In this document: positions 7,348 to 15,337 of the stretch, piece by piece
Numbering within the stretch: the first letter of the stretch is position 1
Layout of the letters: the number at the start of each line of letters is the position of its first letter
DNA from: an uncultured Pseudomonadota bacterium
GTDB lineage: Bacteria; Pseudomonadota; Gammaproteobacteria; Methylococcales; Methylomonadaceae
Direction: 5' to 3'
Length of the DNA stretch: 24,975 nt
Assembly: GCA_903902945.1 (NCBI GenBank)
Contig: CAIUWU010000044.1
Coordinates: 1 to 24,975 of the forward strand
Notes under the pieces: model-generated
Databases searched by the model: none
What the model saw: the letters and a program-made list of their open reading frames with translations, nothing else
Told to the model about the DNA's origin: nothing
Made by a program: the position numbers and the translations under genes

Positions 7348-7584
7348 TTAAACTTGCTCGCCGCGGCTACGGATATCAGCCAAAACAGCATCGATGCCAT
7401 TTTTGTCAATGATACGCATCCCTTTGGATGAGACTCTCAAACGAACCCAACGGTTTTCGCTTTCCACCCAAAATCTGTGGTGGTGCAAATTCGGCGTAAA
7501 ACGTCTTTTGGTTCTGTTCATAGCGTGTGAAACGTTATTTCCTGTGACAGGACGCTTACCTGTTACTTGGCATACTCTGGACAT
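7348..7584 (-). CDS. rpmB: Ribosomal protein bL28
   Basis: The 78-residue protein MSRVCQVTGKRPVTGNNVSH...RTKRRFTPNLHHHRFWVE...RVSSKGMRIIDKNGID is bL28 of the large ribosomal subunit, the same length as in E. coli. The frame is open further upstream, but the ATG at 7584 has GAGG five bases before it and matches the family N terminus, so that start is chosen. It is transcribed with rpmG from a good candidate promoter at 7625-7653. Confidence 0.97.
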   Translation of the reverse strand: MSRVCQVTGKRPVTGNNVSHAMNRTKRRFTPNLHHHRFWVESENRWVRLRVSSKGMRIIDKNGIDAVLADIRSRGEQV

Positions 7585-7624
7585 GACTACCTCAATACCG
7601 GACTTTTTCAAAAATTAGCCGCGC

Positions 7625-7653
7625 TTTATACCAAAAATTCTTTTTTCGGTAAA
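7625..7653 (-). promoter_or_regulatory. Candidate sigma-70 promoter for rpmB-rpmG
   Basis: On the minus strand TTTACC (7653-7648) and TATAAA (7630-7625) are spaced by exactly 17 bases, about 40 bases before the rpmB ATG. The -10 matches five of six consensus bases. The divergent gshB promoter must lie in the same 140-base gap, but no convincing element was found for it. Confidence 0.6.
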
Positions 7654-7724
7654 CAACCGGCTTAAAAATAAATTTGATAGAATCTGGGCCTTGCTTTTAT
7701 TTTCAAATCAAAAACAGGTATTTA

Positions 7725-8675
7725 ATGACTATCAAGCTCGGCATGGTGATGGACCCCATCAGCAAAATCAATATCAAAAAAGACACCAGCTTTGCCATGT
7801 TATTAGAAGCACAAGCACGCGGCTGGGAGTTGCATTACATGGAACTCGACGACTTGTTTCTGAGCAACGGCAAAGCCTATGCCCGCACCCGCTTGTTACA
7901 GGTCGAGCGCAATCCCGAACAATGGTATCAGCTTGGTAATGAGCAAACCCTGGATCTTGGCGAGCTTGACGCAATCCTGATGCGCAAAGACCCGCCGTTT
8001 AATCAGGAATACATCTACGCTACTTATATTCTGGAACAGGCCGAACGCCAGGGCGCTTATGTGGTCAACAAGCCGCAATCATTGCGCGACGCCAACGAAA
8101 AAATGTTTACCGCCTGGTTTCCGCAATGCTGCACCGACACCTTAGTTGCCCGCGATCCGCACAAAATCCGCCATTTTCTCGATCAGCACAAAACCGTAAT
8201 TCTGAAACCGCTTGATGGCATGGGCGGCGCCTCTATCTTTCTGGTCCGCGAAAACGACCCCAATCTGAGTGTGATTCTGGAAACCATGACCGACCACGGC
8301 CAGCGTTTCATCATGGCCCAGCAATATCTGCCCGACATCAAATACGGCGATAAACGCATCCTGATGGTTAACGGCAAACCGGTACCCTACTGCCTGGCCC
8401 GTATTCCTGCCGGCGGTGAAAGCCGTGGCAATCTGGCTGCCGGCGGCCACGGCGAAGGTCGCCCGCTGAGTGATCGCGACCGCTGGATCGCCGAGCAGGT
8501 TGGCCCGACCCTGAAAGCCAAAGGCCTGGTATTCGTAGGTCTTGATGTGATCGGCGACTACCTGACCGAAGTCAATGTCACCAGCCCAACCTGCGTACAG
8601 GAACTGGATAAGCAGTTCGGTCTCAATATCAGCGCCCAGTTAATGGATCACATCGCAGACCATTTACAGGCATGA
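7725..8675 (+). CDS. gshB: Glutathione synthetase GshB
   Basis: GshB ligates gamma-glutamylcysteine and glycine using ATP, the last step of glutathione synthesis. The protein is 316 residues from the ATG at 7725, the E. coli length. It shows the N-terminal LGMVMDPISKINIKKDTSFA, the substrate-loop region LMRKDPPFNQEYIYAT and the ATP-grasp strings VILKPLDGMGGASIF and FIMAQQYLPDIKYGDKRIL. GGESRGNLAAGGHGEGRPL and GLDVIGDYLTEVNVTSPTC follow. Upstream in-frame TTG codons are ignored because the ATG fits the family start and has CAGG eight bases before it. It opens a long plus-strand run and overlaps the TonB-like gene by four bases. This order is shared with Pseudomonas. Confidence 0.97.
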   Translation: MTIKLGMVMDPISKINIKKDTSFAMLLEAQARGWELHYMELDDLFLSNGKAYARTRLLQVERNPEQWYQLGNEQTLDLGELDAILMRKDPPFNQEYIYATYILEQAERQGAYVVNKPQSLRDANEKMFTAWFPQCCTDTLVARDPHKIRHFLDQHKTVILKPLDGMGGASIFLVRENDPNLSVILETMTDHGQRFIMAQQYLPDIKYGDKRILMVNGKPVPYCLARIPAGGESRGNLAAGGHGEGRPLSDRDRWIAEQVGPTLKAKGLVFVGLDVIGDYLTEVNVTSPTCVQELDKQFGLNISAQLMDHIADHLQA

Positions 8676-9496
8676 TTGTTACAACACCGCAGGACGCACA
8701 ACATCCCTGGCTAGAACGAAAAGCTTTAATGACGGCGCTGCTGATCGCAGCAGCGCTACACGCCTTGATCATTCTGAGCATCTCATTTAACGATCCCAAA
8801 CCCGCCCGCCAACTGCAGACTATCGCCATTACGCTGGATCACCAGCCAATCAAAGAGGCTATTAAACCGGCTGCCGCCATCGAACCACCGCCAGCCAAAG
8901 CCAATATCGCTGCCGCCAGTCCCAAGCCAGCGTCTGCGCCGGTTCATGCAGCAACGCCACCAGCACCCGCACCCAAAGCGGTTGCAGCACCGGCAACCAC
9001 CAAAGTACTGACCGCTCCCGCAGAAGCCGTCACAGCACCGGCCGAGAGCATGCGCCAGCCATTATCAGCCGAAGCGCTGCAAGAACAAATCAGCCAGCTC
9101 GGCGAGCGAATTCGCACCCACCAGCCGGAAACCAATCAAAAGGTCAAATTCGCCAACAGCATCAGCAGCCACAAATATCTGGCATCGCAATATGTGCGTG
9201 ACTGGGAAAACAAAGTTGAACGGACTGGCAACCTCAATTATCCTGAGGCCGCCCGTAACCGCCGCGAAGCGCAAGTACTGACTATGGATGTCGGCATTAA
9301 TGCCGACGGCAGCATATACAGCATGCGGATTGTTAAATCATCCGGCAATCCCGATCTTGACGAAGCCGCCAAACGTATCGTCAAAATGAGCGCACCCTTT
9401 GCCGAACTGCCGGCGGAATTATTGCAAGAAGTGAATGTACTGGTCATTACCCGCGTCTGGAAGTTTTCCGATGAAACAGGCATGACCAGCCACTAA
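8672..9496 (+). CDS. TonB-family energy-transducer-like protein (TonB3-like)
   Basis: The 274-residue protein has one membrane anchor near the N terminus (about 20-38). A Pro/Ala-rich periplasmic spacer with APAPKA and TAPAE repeats spans about 62-130, a helical stretch follows (about 131-180), and a TonB C-terminal domain covers about 180-266. That domain includes LNYPEAARNRREAQVLTMDV, INADGSIYSMRIVKSSGNPD and LDEAAKRIVKMSAPFAELP. TonB proteins pass proton-motive energy to outer-membrane receptors. No exbB/exbD is present here. The protein at this position in Pseudomonas aeruginosa is TonB3, linked to twitching motility, so a surface-structure role is possible. Its ATG overlaps the gshB stop (ATGA). 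Confidence 0.88.
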   Translation: MIVTTPQDAQHPWLERKALMTALLIAAALHALIILSISFNDPKPARQLQTIAITLDHQPIKEAIKPAAAIEPPPAKANIAAASPKPASAPVHAATPPAPAPKAVAAPATTKVLTAPAEAVTAPAESMRQPLSAEALQEQISQLGERIRTHQPETNQKVKFANSISSHKYLASQYVRDWENKVERTGNLNYPEAARNRREAQVLTMDVGINADGSIYSMRIVKSSGNPDLDEAAKRIVKMSAPFAELPAELLQEVNVLVITRVWKFSDETGMTSH

Positions 9497-9516
9497 ATCA
9501 TCCAATAGGCAACACC

Positions 9517-10083
9517 ATGATTGAATCCAATTATCTGAACAACCAGTTCCTGATCGCCATGCCTAACCTCGACGATCCGCATTTTTCACATACCGTCACC
9601 TATCTGTGCCAGCACAATGAAGAAGGCGCCCTGGGGATTGTGATTAACCGCCCAACCGGCATGAAGCTGGGCGAAATTTTCCAACAACTCGGCATCAAGT
9701 CCGAACAGGAAGCCATTAATAACATCCCGGTGTTTGCCGGTGGCCCGGTGCAGCAGGAACGCGGCTTCGTGATCCACAGCCCCTGCGAACAGCACTGGGA
9801 CTCCAGCATTTCCCCCGCCGACAACATCACACTGACCAGCTCGCGCGATGTGCTGGAGGCAATTGCGGCCGGCAAAGGCCCTAAACAATTTCTGGTGGCG
9901 CTGGGTTATGCCGGCTGGAGCAAAGGCCAGCTGGAACAGGAAATCATTGCCAACTCCTGGCTCAATACCCCCTGCGGCGAAGCCGTCATCTTTAATACGC
10001 CTGTCGAAAAACGCTGGAATGCCGCCGCCAGCCAGCTGGGCATTGATATTAACCGGCTGACTACCGGGGCCGGACATGGTTAA
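9517..10083 (+). CDS. yqgE: YqgE/AlgH family protein (UPF0301)
   Basis: This is a 188-residue member of the YqgE/AlgH family of unproven biochemical function. Typical strings are LNNQFLIAMPNLDDPHFSHT and VTYLCQHNEEGALGIVINRP at the N terminus, and PVFAGGPVQQERGFVIHS in the middle. GYAGWSKGQLEQEIIANSWL lies near residues 128-147. The protein is cytoplasmic, with no signal peptide or membrane segment. It overlaps ruvX by eight bases; yqgE-yqgF pairing is widely conserved in proteobacteria. In Pseudomonas the AlgH name comes from a proposed link to alginate regulation, which cannot be carried over here. Confidence 0.95.
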   Translation: MIESNYLNNQFLIAMPNLDDPHFSHTVTYLCQHNEEGALGIVINRPTGMKLGEIFQQLGIKSEQEAINNIPVFAGGPVQQERGFVIHSPCEQHWDSSISPADNITLTSSRDVLEAIAAGKGPKQFLVALGYAGWSKGQLEQEIIANSWLNTPCGEAVIFNTPVEKRWNAAASQLGIDINRLTTGAGHG

Positions 10084-10528
10084 ACAAGATCCGCTGGCCG
10101 CCAGATTACGTAACCATACTTATCTAGGCTTCGACTTTGGCAATAAAAAAATCGGCATCGCCGTCGGTCAGGCCGATACCGGCATTGCCAGTCCGCTGCA
10201 AACCCTGCGCTCCCCAAATCAAGTGCCCGACTGGGCCGGCATCGGCAAACTGATCAGCGAATGGCAACCGCAAGGCCTAGTGGTTGGCCTGTCCAGACAA
10301 GCCGACGGCTCCGACAACATTATTACCCCGCGAATGCAAAAGTTCTGCCGCCAGCTGAACGGCCGTTTTAATCTACCGGTTCATCAGATCGATGAAACCC
10401 TGACCACCTTTGCCGCCAAACAACTGTTATTTGATGATCTTAAAGTCAGTGCTGGTAAACTATGGGCCGTTCAAGACCAACTGGCCGCGCAACTGATACT
10501 GCAAAGCTGGTTCAATCAAAACCACTAA
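10076..10528 (+). CDS. ruvX: Holliday junction resolvase-like protein YqgF/RuvX
   Basis: The 150-residue RNase H-fold nuclease shows the acidic-residue motifs of its family: YLGFDFGNKKIGIAVG (first catalytic Asp), VHQIDETLTTFAA (Glu after Asp) and WAVQDQLAAQLILQSWF (last Asp). YqgF proteins are placed either in recombination or in processing of 16S precursor rRNA ends; the sequence does not decide between these. The ATG lies inside yqgE, and pyrR follows after three bases, so the gene depends on the common transcript. Confidence 0.93.
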   Translation: MVKQDPLAARLRNHTYLGFDFGNKKIGIAVGQADTGIASPLQTLRSPNQVPDWAGIGKLISEWQPQGLVVGLSRQADGSDNIITPRMQKFCRQLNGRFNLPVHQIDETLTTFAAKQLLFDDLKVSAGKLWAVQDQLAAQLILQSWFNQNH

Positions 10529-10531
10529 CCT

Positions 10532-11050
10532 ATGCCAACAGACTCTCTTTCTATTGCACCGTTGCTGGATACGCTGGAAAACGCCATCCGCGAACAAATC
10601 AGCCTCAGAAAACTCAACAACCCGATTCTGATCGGCATTCACAGCGGCGGCGGCTGGATCGCCAGACAAATGCACCAGCGCCTGAATATCGCCGAACCGC
10701 TTGGCCTGCTGGACATTACTTTTTACCGCGATGACTTTTCGCAAATCGGCATGCATCCCAAGGTCAAACCCAGTCAGCTGCCCTGCCATGTCGAAGGCCG
10801 CGACATCATTCTGATCGACGACGTGTTTTACACCGGCCGCACCATCCGCGCCGCCCTCAACGAAATCTTTGATTACGGTCGCCCCAATCAGGTAGTCCTG
10901 GCGGTACTAATCGAACGCAATGGCCGGCAGATTCCGTTGCAACCCGACTGCTGCGGTACCCGGCTCGAACTACCGGAAGGCCAGCGCATTAAACTCACCG
11001 GCCCGGAACCTCTGGGCATTGCCATTCAAATGACAACCGCCGCCGCTTAA
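10532..11050 (+). CDS. pyrR: PyrR-type phosphoribosyltransferase/pyrimidine regulator
   Basis: The 172-residue type I phosphoribosyltransferase carries the PRPP-binding loop IILIDDVFYTGRTIRAAL (about 91-108) and the family strings LIGIHSGGGWIARQMHQRL and LDITFYRDDFSQIG. In Gram-positive bacteria PyrR is an RNA-binding attenuation protein with uracil phosphoribosyltransferase activity. In Pseudomonas a pyrR gene occupies this same place before pyrB. I see no PyrR-binding leader or attenuator in the three-base gap before pyrB, nor in the gap after ruvX, so how it acts here is open. Confidence 0.93.
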   Translation: MPTDSLSIAPLLDTLENAIREQISLRKLNNPILIGIHSGGGWIARQMHQRLNIAEPLGLLDITFYRDDFSQIGMHPKVKPSQLPCHVEGRDIILIDDVFYTGRTIRAALNEIFDYGRPNQVVLAVLIERNGRQIPLQPDCCGTRLELPEGQRIKLTGPEPLGIAIQMTTAAA

Positions 11051-11053
11051 CTT

Positions 11054-12019
11054 ATGACCCGACACTTACAACTGACTGACAATGGCCGGCTTAAGCATTT
11101 TCTGACCATTGAAGGATTAAGCCAACCGCTGCTGACCGAAATTCTCGATACCGCCGCATCATTCGCCGACATGTCTGAGCACAACGTCAAAAAAGTTCCT
11201 TTGCTGCGCGGCAAAACCATCATCAATCTGTTTTTTGAGAACAGTACCCGCACCCGCACCACCTTTGAACTGGCCGCAACCCGTTTATCAGCGGATGTGC
11301 TGAACATGAATATCGCCACTTCGGCCACCTCCAAAGGCGAAAGTTTGCTGGATACCATCCGCAATCTGGAAGCCATGCATGTCGATATGTTCGTGGTGCG
11401 CCACGCACTAAGCGGCGCAGCCCACTTCATTGCTCAGCATACTGCGCCACATATCAGCGTGATCAATGCCGGTGACGGCCAGCATGCCCATCCGACGCAG
11501 GCGATGCTGGATATGTTTACCATTCGCCAGCACAAAAAACAGTTCGCCGGCCTCAAAGTCGCCATCGTCGGCGATATTTTGCATTCGCGGGTGGCTCGCT
11601 CGCAGATTCTGGCGCTGAATACGCTGGGCGTTGATCAAATCCGGGTAATTGCCCCGAAAACCCTGTTACCGGCCAATGTCGAAGATATGGGCGTGATTGC
11701 CTTTCAGGATATGGCCGAAGGCTTGAGTGATGTCGATGTAATCATCATGCTGCGCTTGCAAAAAGAACGCATGAACTCGGCTTTTCTGCCCAGTGAAAGC
11801 GAATATTTCCGCTGCTTTGGCCTCACCGAAGCCAAACTGAAACATGCCAAATCCGATGTGATTGTGATGCATCCCGGCCCGATCAACCGGGGCGTGGAAA
11901 TCGCTTCCAGTGTTGCCGACGGCCCCCAGTCGGTGATTTTGCAACAAGTCAGTAACGGCATTGCCGTCCGCATGGCCATCATGTCCATGACCATGCACAG
12001 CGCAGGAGATATGGCATGA
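11054..12019 (+). CDS. pyrB: Aspartate carbamoyltransferase catalytic chain (class A type)
   Basis: PyrB condenses carbamoyl phosphate with aspartate to carbamoyl-aspartate, the committed step of pyrimidine synthesis. The 321-residue chain has the carbamoyl-phosphate motif FFENSTRTRTTFELAA (about 57-72), the DMFVVRHALSGAAHFIA and GDGQHAHPTQAMLD region, and AIVGDILHSRVARS. LRLQKERM and MHPGPINRGVEI mark the aspartate domain. The first 20 or so residues (LQLTDNGRLKHF) form the N-terminal extension seen in Pseudomonas-type class A enzymes. No pyrI regulatory chain is present. The next gene overlaps by four bases and encodes the inactive dihydroorotase-like partner typical of this class. Confidence 0.96.
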   Translation: MTRHLQLTDNGRLKHFLTIEGLSQPLLTEILDTAASFADMSEHNVKKVPLLRGKTIINLFFENSTRTRTTFELAATRLSADVLNMNIATSATSKGESLLDTIRNLEAMHVDMFVVRHALSGAAHFIAQHTAPHISVINAGDGQHAHPTQAMLDMFTIRQHKKQFAGLKVAIVGDILHSRVARSQILALNTLGVDQIRVIAPKTLLPANVEDMGVIAFQDMAEGLSDVDVIIMLRLQKERMNSAFLPSESEYFRCFGLTEAKLKHAKSDVIVMHPGPINRGVEIASSVADGPQSVILQQVSNGIAVRMAIMSMTMHSAGDMA

Positions 12020-13305
12020 GTCAGCACATCATTATTCGTAATGGCCGGATTATCGATCCTGCCAACCAGATTGACGCTATCGGCGACCTGGTCATTAAAG
12101 ACGGCAAAATCGACAGCCTGTTCAACAGCACGTCTGCGCCGGATGCCATAGCAATCGATGCCAGCAACCAGATCGTCTGCCCCGGCCTGGTCGACCTGAG
12201 TGTCCGGCTGCGCGAACCGGGCCTGACCCACAAAGGCACCATTGCCAGTGAAACCCGCGCCGCTGCCGCTGCCGGTGTGACTTCGCTGTGTCTGCCGCCT
12301 GACACCAAACCCTCGATCGATACCGCTGCCGTCGCCGAACTGATTAAAGATAAGGCCGAACAGGCTGGCTATCCGCAGGTTTACAGCATTGGCGCCCTCA
12401 CCCAACGTCTGGCCGGTGCCGAACTGAATAATTTGTTCGCACTGAAACAGGCCGGCTGTCTTGCCGTCAGCAACGCCAATCAGCCGCTGAATAATCTGCT
12501 GATTCTGCGCCGGGCCATGGAATACGCCGCCACTCATGACCTACTGGTGATGTACCGCGCCAATGAAGCCTCGCTGAGCGGCAAAGGCTGCGCTCACGAA
12601 GGCACTGTCGCCAGCCATTATGGCTTGCCCAGCATTCCCGCCGCTGCCGAATCGATTGCGCTGGCGCAATGTCTGGAACTGGCGGAACTGACCGGCTGCC
12701 GGCTGCATATCAGCCAGATCAGCTGCAAACAATCGGTAATCAAAATTCAGCAGGCTAAAAAATACGGCCTGCAGGTCACCGCCGATGTGGCCATGCATCA
12801 GTTACATTTAACCGAACAGGACATGATTGCTTTTGACAGCAACTATCATGTGCTGCCGCCGCTGCGCACTCTGATCGATCGCCAGTATCTGCGCGATGGT
12901 CTGGCCAACGGCACCATCGATGCCGTTTGCTCCGATCACCAGCCGCACGATCTGGATGCCAAACTGGGGGCTTTCCCGGAAACCGAACCCGGGATTGCCT
13001 CGTTACAAACCTTGCTGCCACTGACATTACAGCTGGCTCAGCAACATGGCATTGCCCTGTCTGAACTGTTGGCCCGGCTGACCAGCAAACCTGCGGCGAT
13101 TCTGGGACTGGATGCGGGCAGCCTCAGCCCGGGCAGTTGCGCCGACATTTGTATTTTCGATCCGGCGGCCGAGTGGCAAGTCAACAGCCAGACCTGGCTC
13201 AGCGCAGGTAGCAACACCCCTTACTGGCAACACAATCTGCGCGGCCGGGTAACCCATACCTTGCAAGCAGGCCGGATTATTTACAGCTTAGAACACCAAC
13301 CATGA
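12016..13305 (+). CDS. pyrC': Dihydroorotase-like protein lacking metal ligands (PyrC', class A ATCase partner)
   Basis: The 429-residue amidohydrolase-fold protein aligns with dihydroorotase throughout (CPGLVDLSVRLREPGLTHKG, AAAAGVTSLCLPPDTKPS, VCSDHQPHD), but the metal site is gone. The DxHxH signature is D60-L-S62-V-R64, so both His are lost. The later His positions read MYRANE (Arg180) and HISQIS (Gln233). Asp306 of SDHQPH remains. In Pseudomonas the equivalent PyrC' is catalytically dead but needed structurally, forming a dodecamer with PyrB. By analogy this protein should scaffold aspartate transcarbamoylase, and a working dihydroorotase must be encoded elsewhere. It overlaps pyrB by four bases. 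Confidence 0.93.
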   Translation: MSQHIIIRNGRIIDPANQIDAIGDLVIKDGKIDSLFNSTSAPDAIAIDASNQIVCPGLVDLSVRLREPGLTHKGTIASETRAAAAAGVTSLCLPPDTKPSIDTAAVAELIKDKAEQAGYPQVYSIGALTQRLAGAELNNLFALKQAGCLAVSNANQPLNNLLILRRAMEYAATHDLLVMYRANEASLSGKGCAHEGTVASHYGLPSIPAAAESIALAQCLELAELTGCRLHISQISCKQSVIKIQQAKKYGLQVTADVAMHQLHLTEQDMIAFDSNYHVLPPLRTLIDRQYLRDGLANGTIDAVCSDHQPHDLDAKLGAFPETEPGIASLQTLLPLTLQLAQQHGIALSELLARLTSKPAAILGLDAGSLSPGSCADICIFDPAAEWQVNSQTWLSAGSNTPYWQHNLRGRVTHTLQAGRIIYSLEHQP

Positions 13306-13604
13306 AGCACTATCGGTTGATTGCCGTTACCTTGCTGAGTCTGAGCGCCTGCTCCAAAGATTACAGTCCTGCCCCGCAAGCCAGTGGCGAACAAATTTTC
13401 GCGGCCGCCTGCGCCGAATGCCATAAGCCAGCTAATAACGGCAGCCTGTATCAGCTGAAACCGGAGCATGCCAATCTTGCCTATATCAGCGAAAAAATCG
13501 GCAAAGGCTCGTGGTTAATGCCGGCTTTTAATCGGCTAAGCGCCGACGATCTGCTCAAAATCAGCACTTATGCACTGGAACATAGCGAGATTACCGAGAA
13601 ATAA
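13302..13604 (+). CDS. Small mono-heme c-type cytochrome, probable lipoprotein
   Basis: The 100-residue protein has a lipoprotein signal (LLSLSAC, lipidated Cys17), one heme-attachment motif CAECH (residues 37-41) and a likely axial Met in SWLMPAF (Met73). The pattern GEQIFAAACAECH is that of class I cytochromes c. It should sit in the periplasm, anchored to a membrane, and carry single electrons; partners are unknown. Its ATG overlaps the pyrC' stop, so it is co-expressed with pyrimidine genes. Dihydroorotate oxidation feeds electrons to the quinone pool, but a direct link is speculation. Confidence 0.9.
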   Translation: MKHYRLIAVTLLSLSACSKDYSPAPQASGEQIFAAACAECHKPANNGSLYQLKPEHANLAYISEKIGKGSWLMPAFNRLSADDLLKISTYALEHSEITEK

Positions 13605-13606
13605 TC

Positions 13607-14332
13607 GTGTTGCCCGATATTGAAAATAGCAACGAGCTGGCTACCCATCTGGGTTATGGCAGTGTGGTCGGTGACTTTAAAGCCGACCAGTACTGGCGCA
13701 TTCTGCGTATTACCAGTGAATTCAGCGAAGGCTTTGAACAGCTGAGCAATCTGCCGGCCACGGTGGCCATTTTTGGCTCTGCCCGATTAACTCCCGACAG
13801 CGACTACTACCAACAAACCGTCACAATCGCTGAACAGCTGTGCCAGCAAGGCTTCGCGATTATGAGCGGCGGCGGCCCCGGCATCATGGAAGCCGCCAAC
13901 AAAGGCGCCAGCCTGCAAAATCAGCCCTCGATCGGTTTGAATATTGAACTGCCGATGGAACAGACGCCCAATCCTTATCAAAATCGCTCGCTGACTTTCC
14001 GCTACTTCTTTGTCCGCAAAGTCATGTTCGTGCGCTATTCGATTGGTTATGTCTGTATGCCGGGCGGCTTTGGCACTCTGGATGAATTTTTTGAAGCCTT
14101 AACCCTGATGCAAACCCATAAAACCATCCCGATGCCACTGGTATTGTTTGGTTCGCATTTCTGGGGCGGACTAATCCGCTGGATCGAACAGCGGATGCTG
14201 GAATACGGCACCATCGGTCAGGACGATATTAATCTGATCAGCCTGACCGATGATCCGCAACAGGTAGTCGACATCATGGTGCGACACCGCCAGCGCCTGT
14301 TAAATAATCCTTTGCCGATCATTAATGACTAG
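13607..14332 (+). CDS. LOG-family nucleoside 5'-monophosphate phosphoribohydrolase
   Basis: The 241-residue Rossmann-like protein shows both family signatures: SGGGPGIMEAANKGA (87-101) and PGGFGTLDEFFEA (152-164, PGGxGTxxE), plus ATVAIFGSARL at the start of the domain. LOG proteins hydrolyse nucleoside monophosphates to base and ribose 5-phosphate. Plant members release cytokinins, and bacterial ones such as PpnN act on purine and pyrimidine nucleotides. Proximity to pyrimidine genes fits nucleotide turnover. The start is GTG at 13607, two bases after the cytochrome stop; a TTG follows immediately. There is no signal peptide. Confidence 0.92.
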   Translation: MLPDIENSNELATHLGYGSVVGDFKADQYWRILRITSEFSEGFEQLSNLPATVAIFGSARLTPDSDYYQQTVTIAEQLCQQGFAIMSGGGPGIMEAANKGASLQNQPSIGLNIELPMEQTPNPYQNRSLTFRYFFVRKVMFVRYSIGYVCMPGGFGTLDEFFEALTLMQTHKTIPMPLVLFGSHFWGGLIRWIEQRMLEYGTIGQDDINLISLTDDPQQVVDIMVRHRQRLLNNPLPIIND

Positions 14333-14362
14333 TCGTTTATTGCACACTCACGGAAACCGGAC

Positions 14363-15334
14363 ATGACTGCTGCACAATCCGCTGTAAACACCCTGAAATC
14401 CCAAATTAACACCCAGATCATCGGCCAGGATCAGCTGATCGAGCGCATGCTGATTGCATTACTGGCCGACGGTCATTTACTGGTCGAAGGTGCGCCCGGT
14501 CTGGCTAAGACCCGCGCCATCAATGTTCTGAGCCAGATGCTGGAAGCGGATTTTCACCGGGTGCAATTTACCCCCGACCTGCTGCCCGCCGACCTGACCG
14601 GCACCGACATTTATCGTCCGCAACAAGGCAGTTTTGAGTTTCAGCCCGGCCCGCTGTTTCATAACCTGATTCTGGCTGATGAAATCAATCGCGCCCCGGC
14701 CAAGGTACAGGCAGCGCTGCTGGAAGCGATGGCCGAACGGCAAATTACGGTCGGCAAAGCCAGTTACCCGTTGCCTAGATTGTTTATGGTGATGGCAACC
14801 CAGAATCCAATTGAACAGGAAGGCACTTATCCGTTACCGGAAGCCCAGCTGGATCGTTTTTTACTGCATGTCAAAATCGACTATCCGAACCCGCAGCACG
14901 AGCAGGCGATTCTGCAACTGGCGCGTGATGAAGCCAGAGGCCAAACGCAGACTAACCGACCGGCATTTGCAAAAGTCAGCCTGCAAACGCTGTTTACGGC
15001 CCGCCAGGAAGTGCTGGATATTTATCTGGCGCCAGCCCTGGAACAGTATCTGCTGCAGATTATTCTGGCGACCCGTAATCCGGCGGTGTACGGCGATGAT
15101 CTGGCCGGCTGGATTCAATATGGCGCCAGCCCCAGAGCCAGTATTGCCCTGGACCGTTGTGCGCGGGCCAAAGCTTGGTTGCAGCAACGCGATTACGTTG
15201 ATCCCGGCGACATTCAGGATCTGGCTTATGATGTTTTACGTCACCGACTGATTCTGTCTTATGAAGCCGAGGCCGAAGGCATCAGTAGCGACAGCGTGAT
15301 TCGACAACTGATTGCCCGAATTGCCGTCCCTTAA
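14363..15334 (+). CDS. MoxR-family AAA+ ATPase
   Basis: The 323-residue ATPase has Walker A GAPGLAKT (43-50), Walker B LILADE (102-107) with INRAPAKVQAALLEAMAE, and sensor 1 in MVMATQNPIEQEGTYPLPEA. The C-terminal lid carries GASPRASIAL. MoxR ATPases act as chaperone-like helpers for assembling complexes or inserting metal cofactors, often with VWA-domain partners. Some family members help mature methanol dehydrogenase, but nothing here ties this copy to that job. It lies four bases before a DUF58 gene, its usual partner. Confidence 0.94.
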   Translation: MTAAQSAVNTLKSQINTQIIGQDQLIERMLIALLADGHLLVEGAPGLAKTRAINVLSQMLEADFHRVQFTPDLLPADLTGTDIYRPQQGSFEFQPGPLFHNLILADEINRAPAKVQAALLEAMAERQITVGKASYPLPRLFMVMATQNPIEQEGTYPLPEAQLDRFLLHVKIDYPNPQHEQAILQLARDEARGQTQTNRPAFAKVSLQTLFTARQEVLDIYLAPALEQYLLQIILATRNPAVYGDDLAGWIQYGASPRASIALDRCARAKAWLQQRDYVDPGDIQDLAYDVLRHRLILSYEAEAEGISSDSVIRQLIARIAVP

Positions 15335-15337
15335 CGC

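Noticed and set aside
9586..10077. 163-codon minus-strand frame
   Set aside because: Antisense to yqgE, which is a clear conserved gene; no own motifs.
11704..12537. 277-codon open frame on the minus strand
   Set aside because: Antisense to the pyrB/pyrC' junction; low-complexity Gly/Phe/Gln composition and no family motif.
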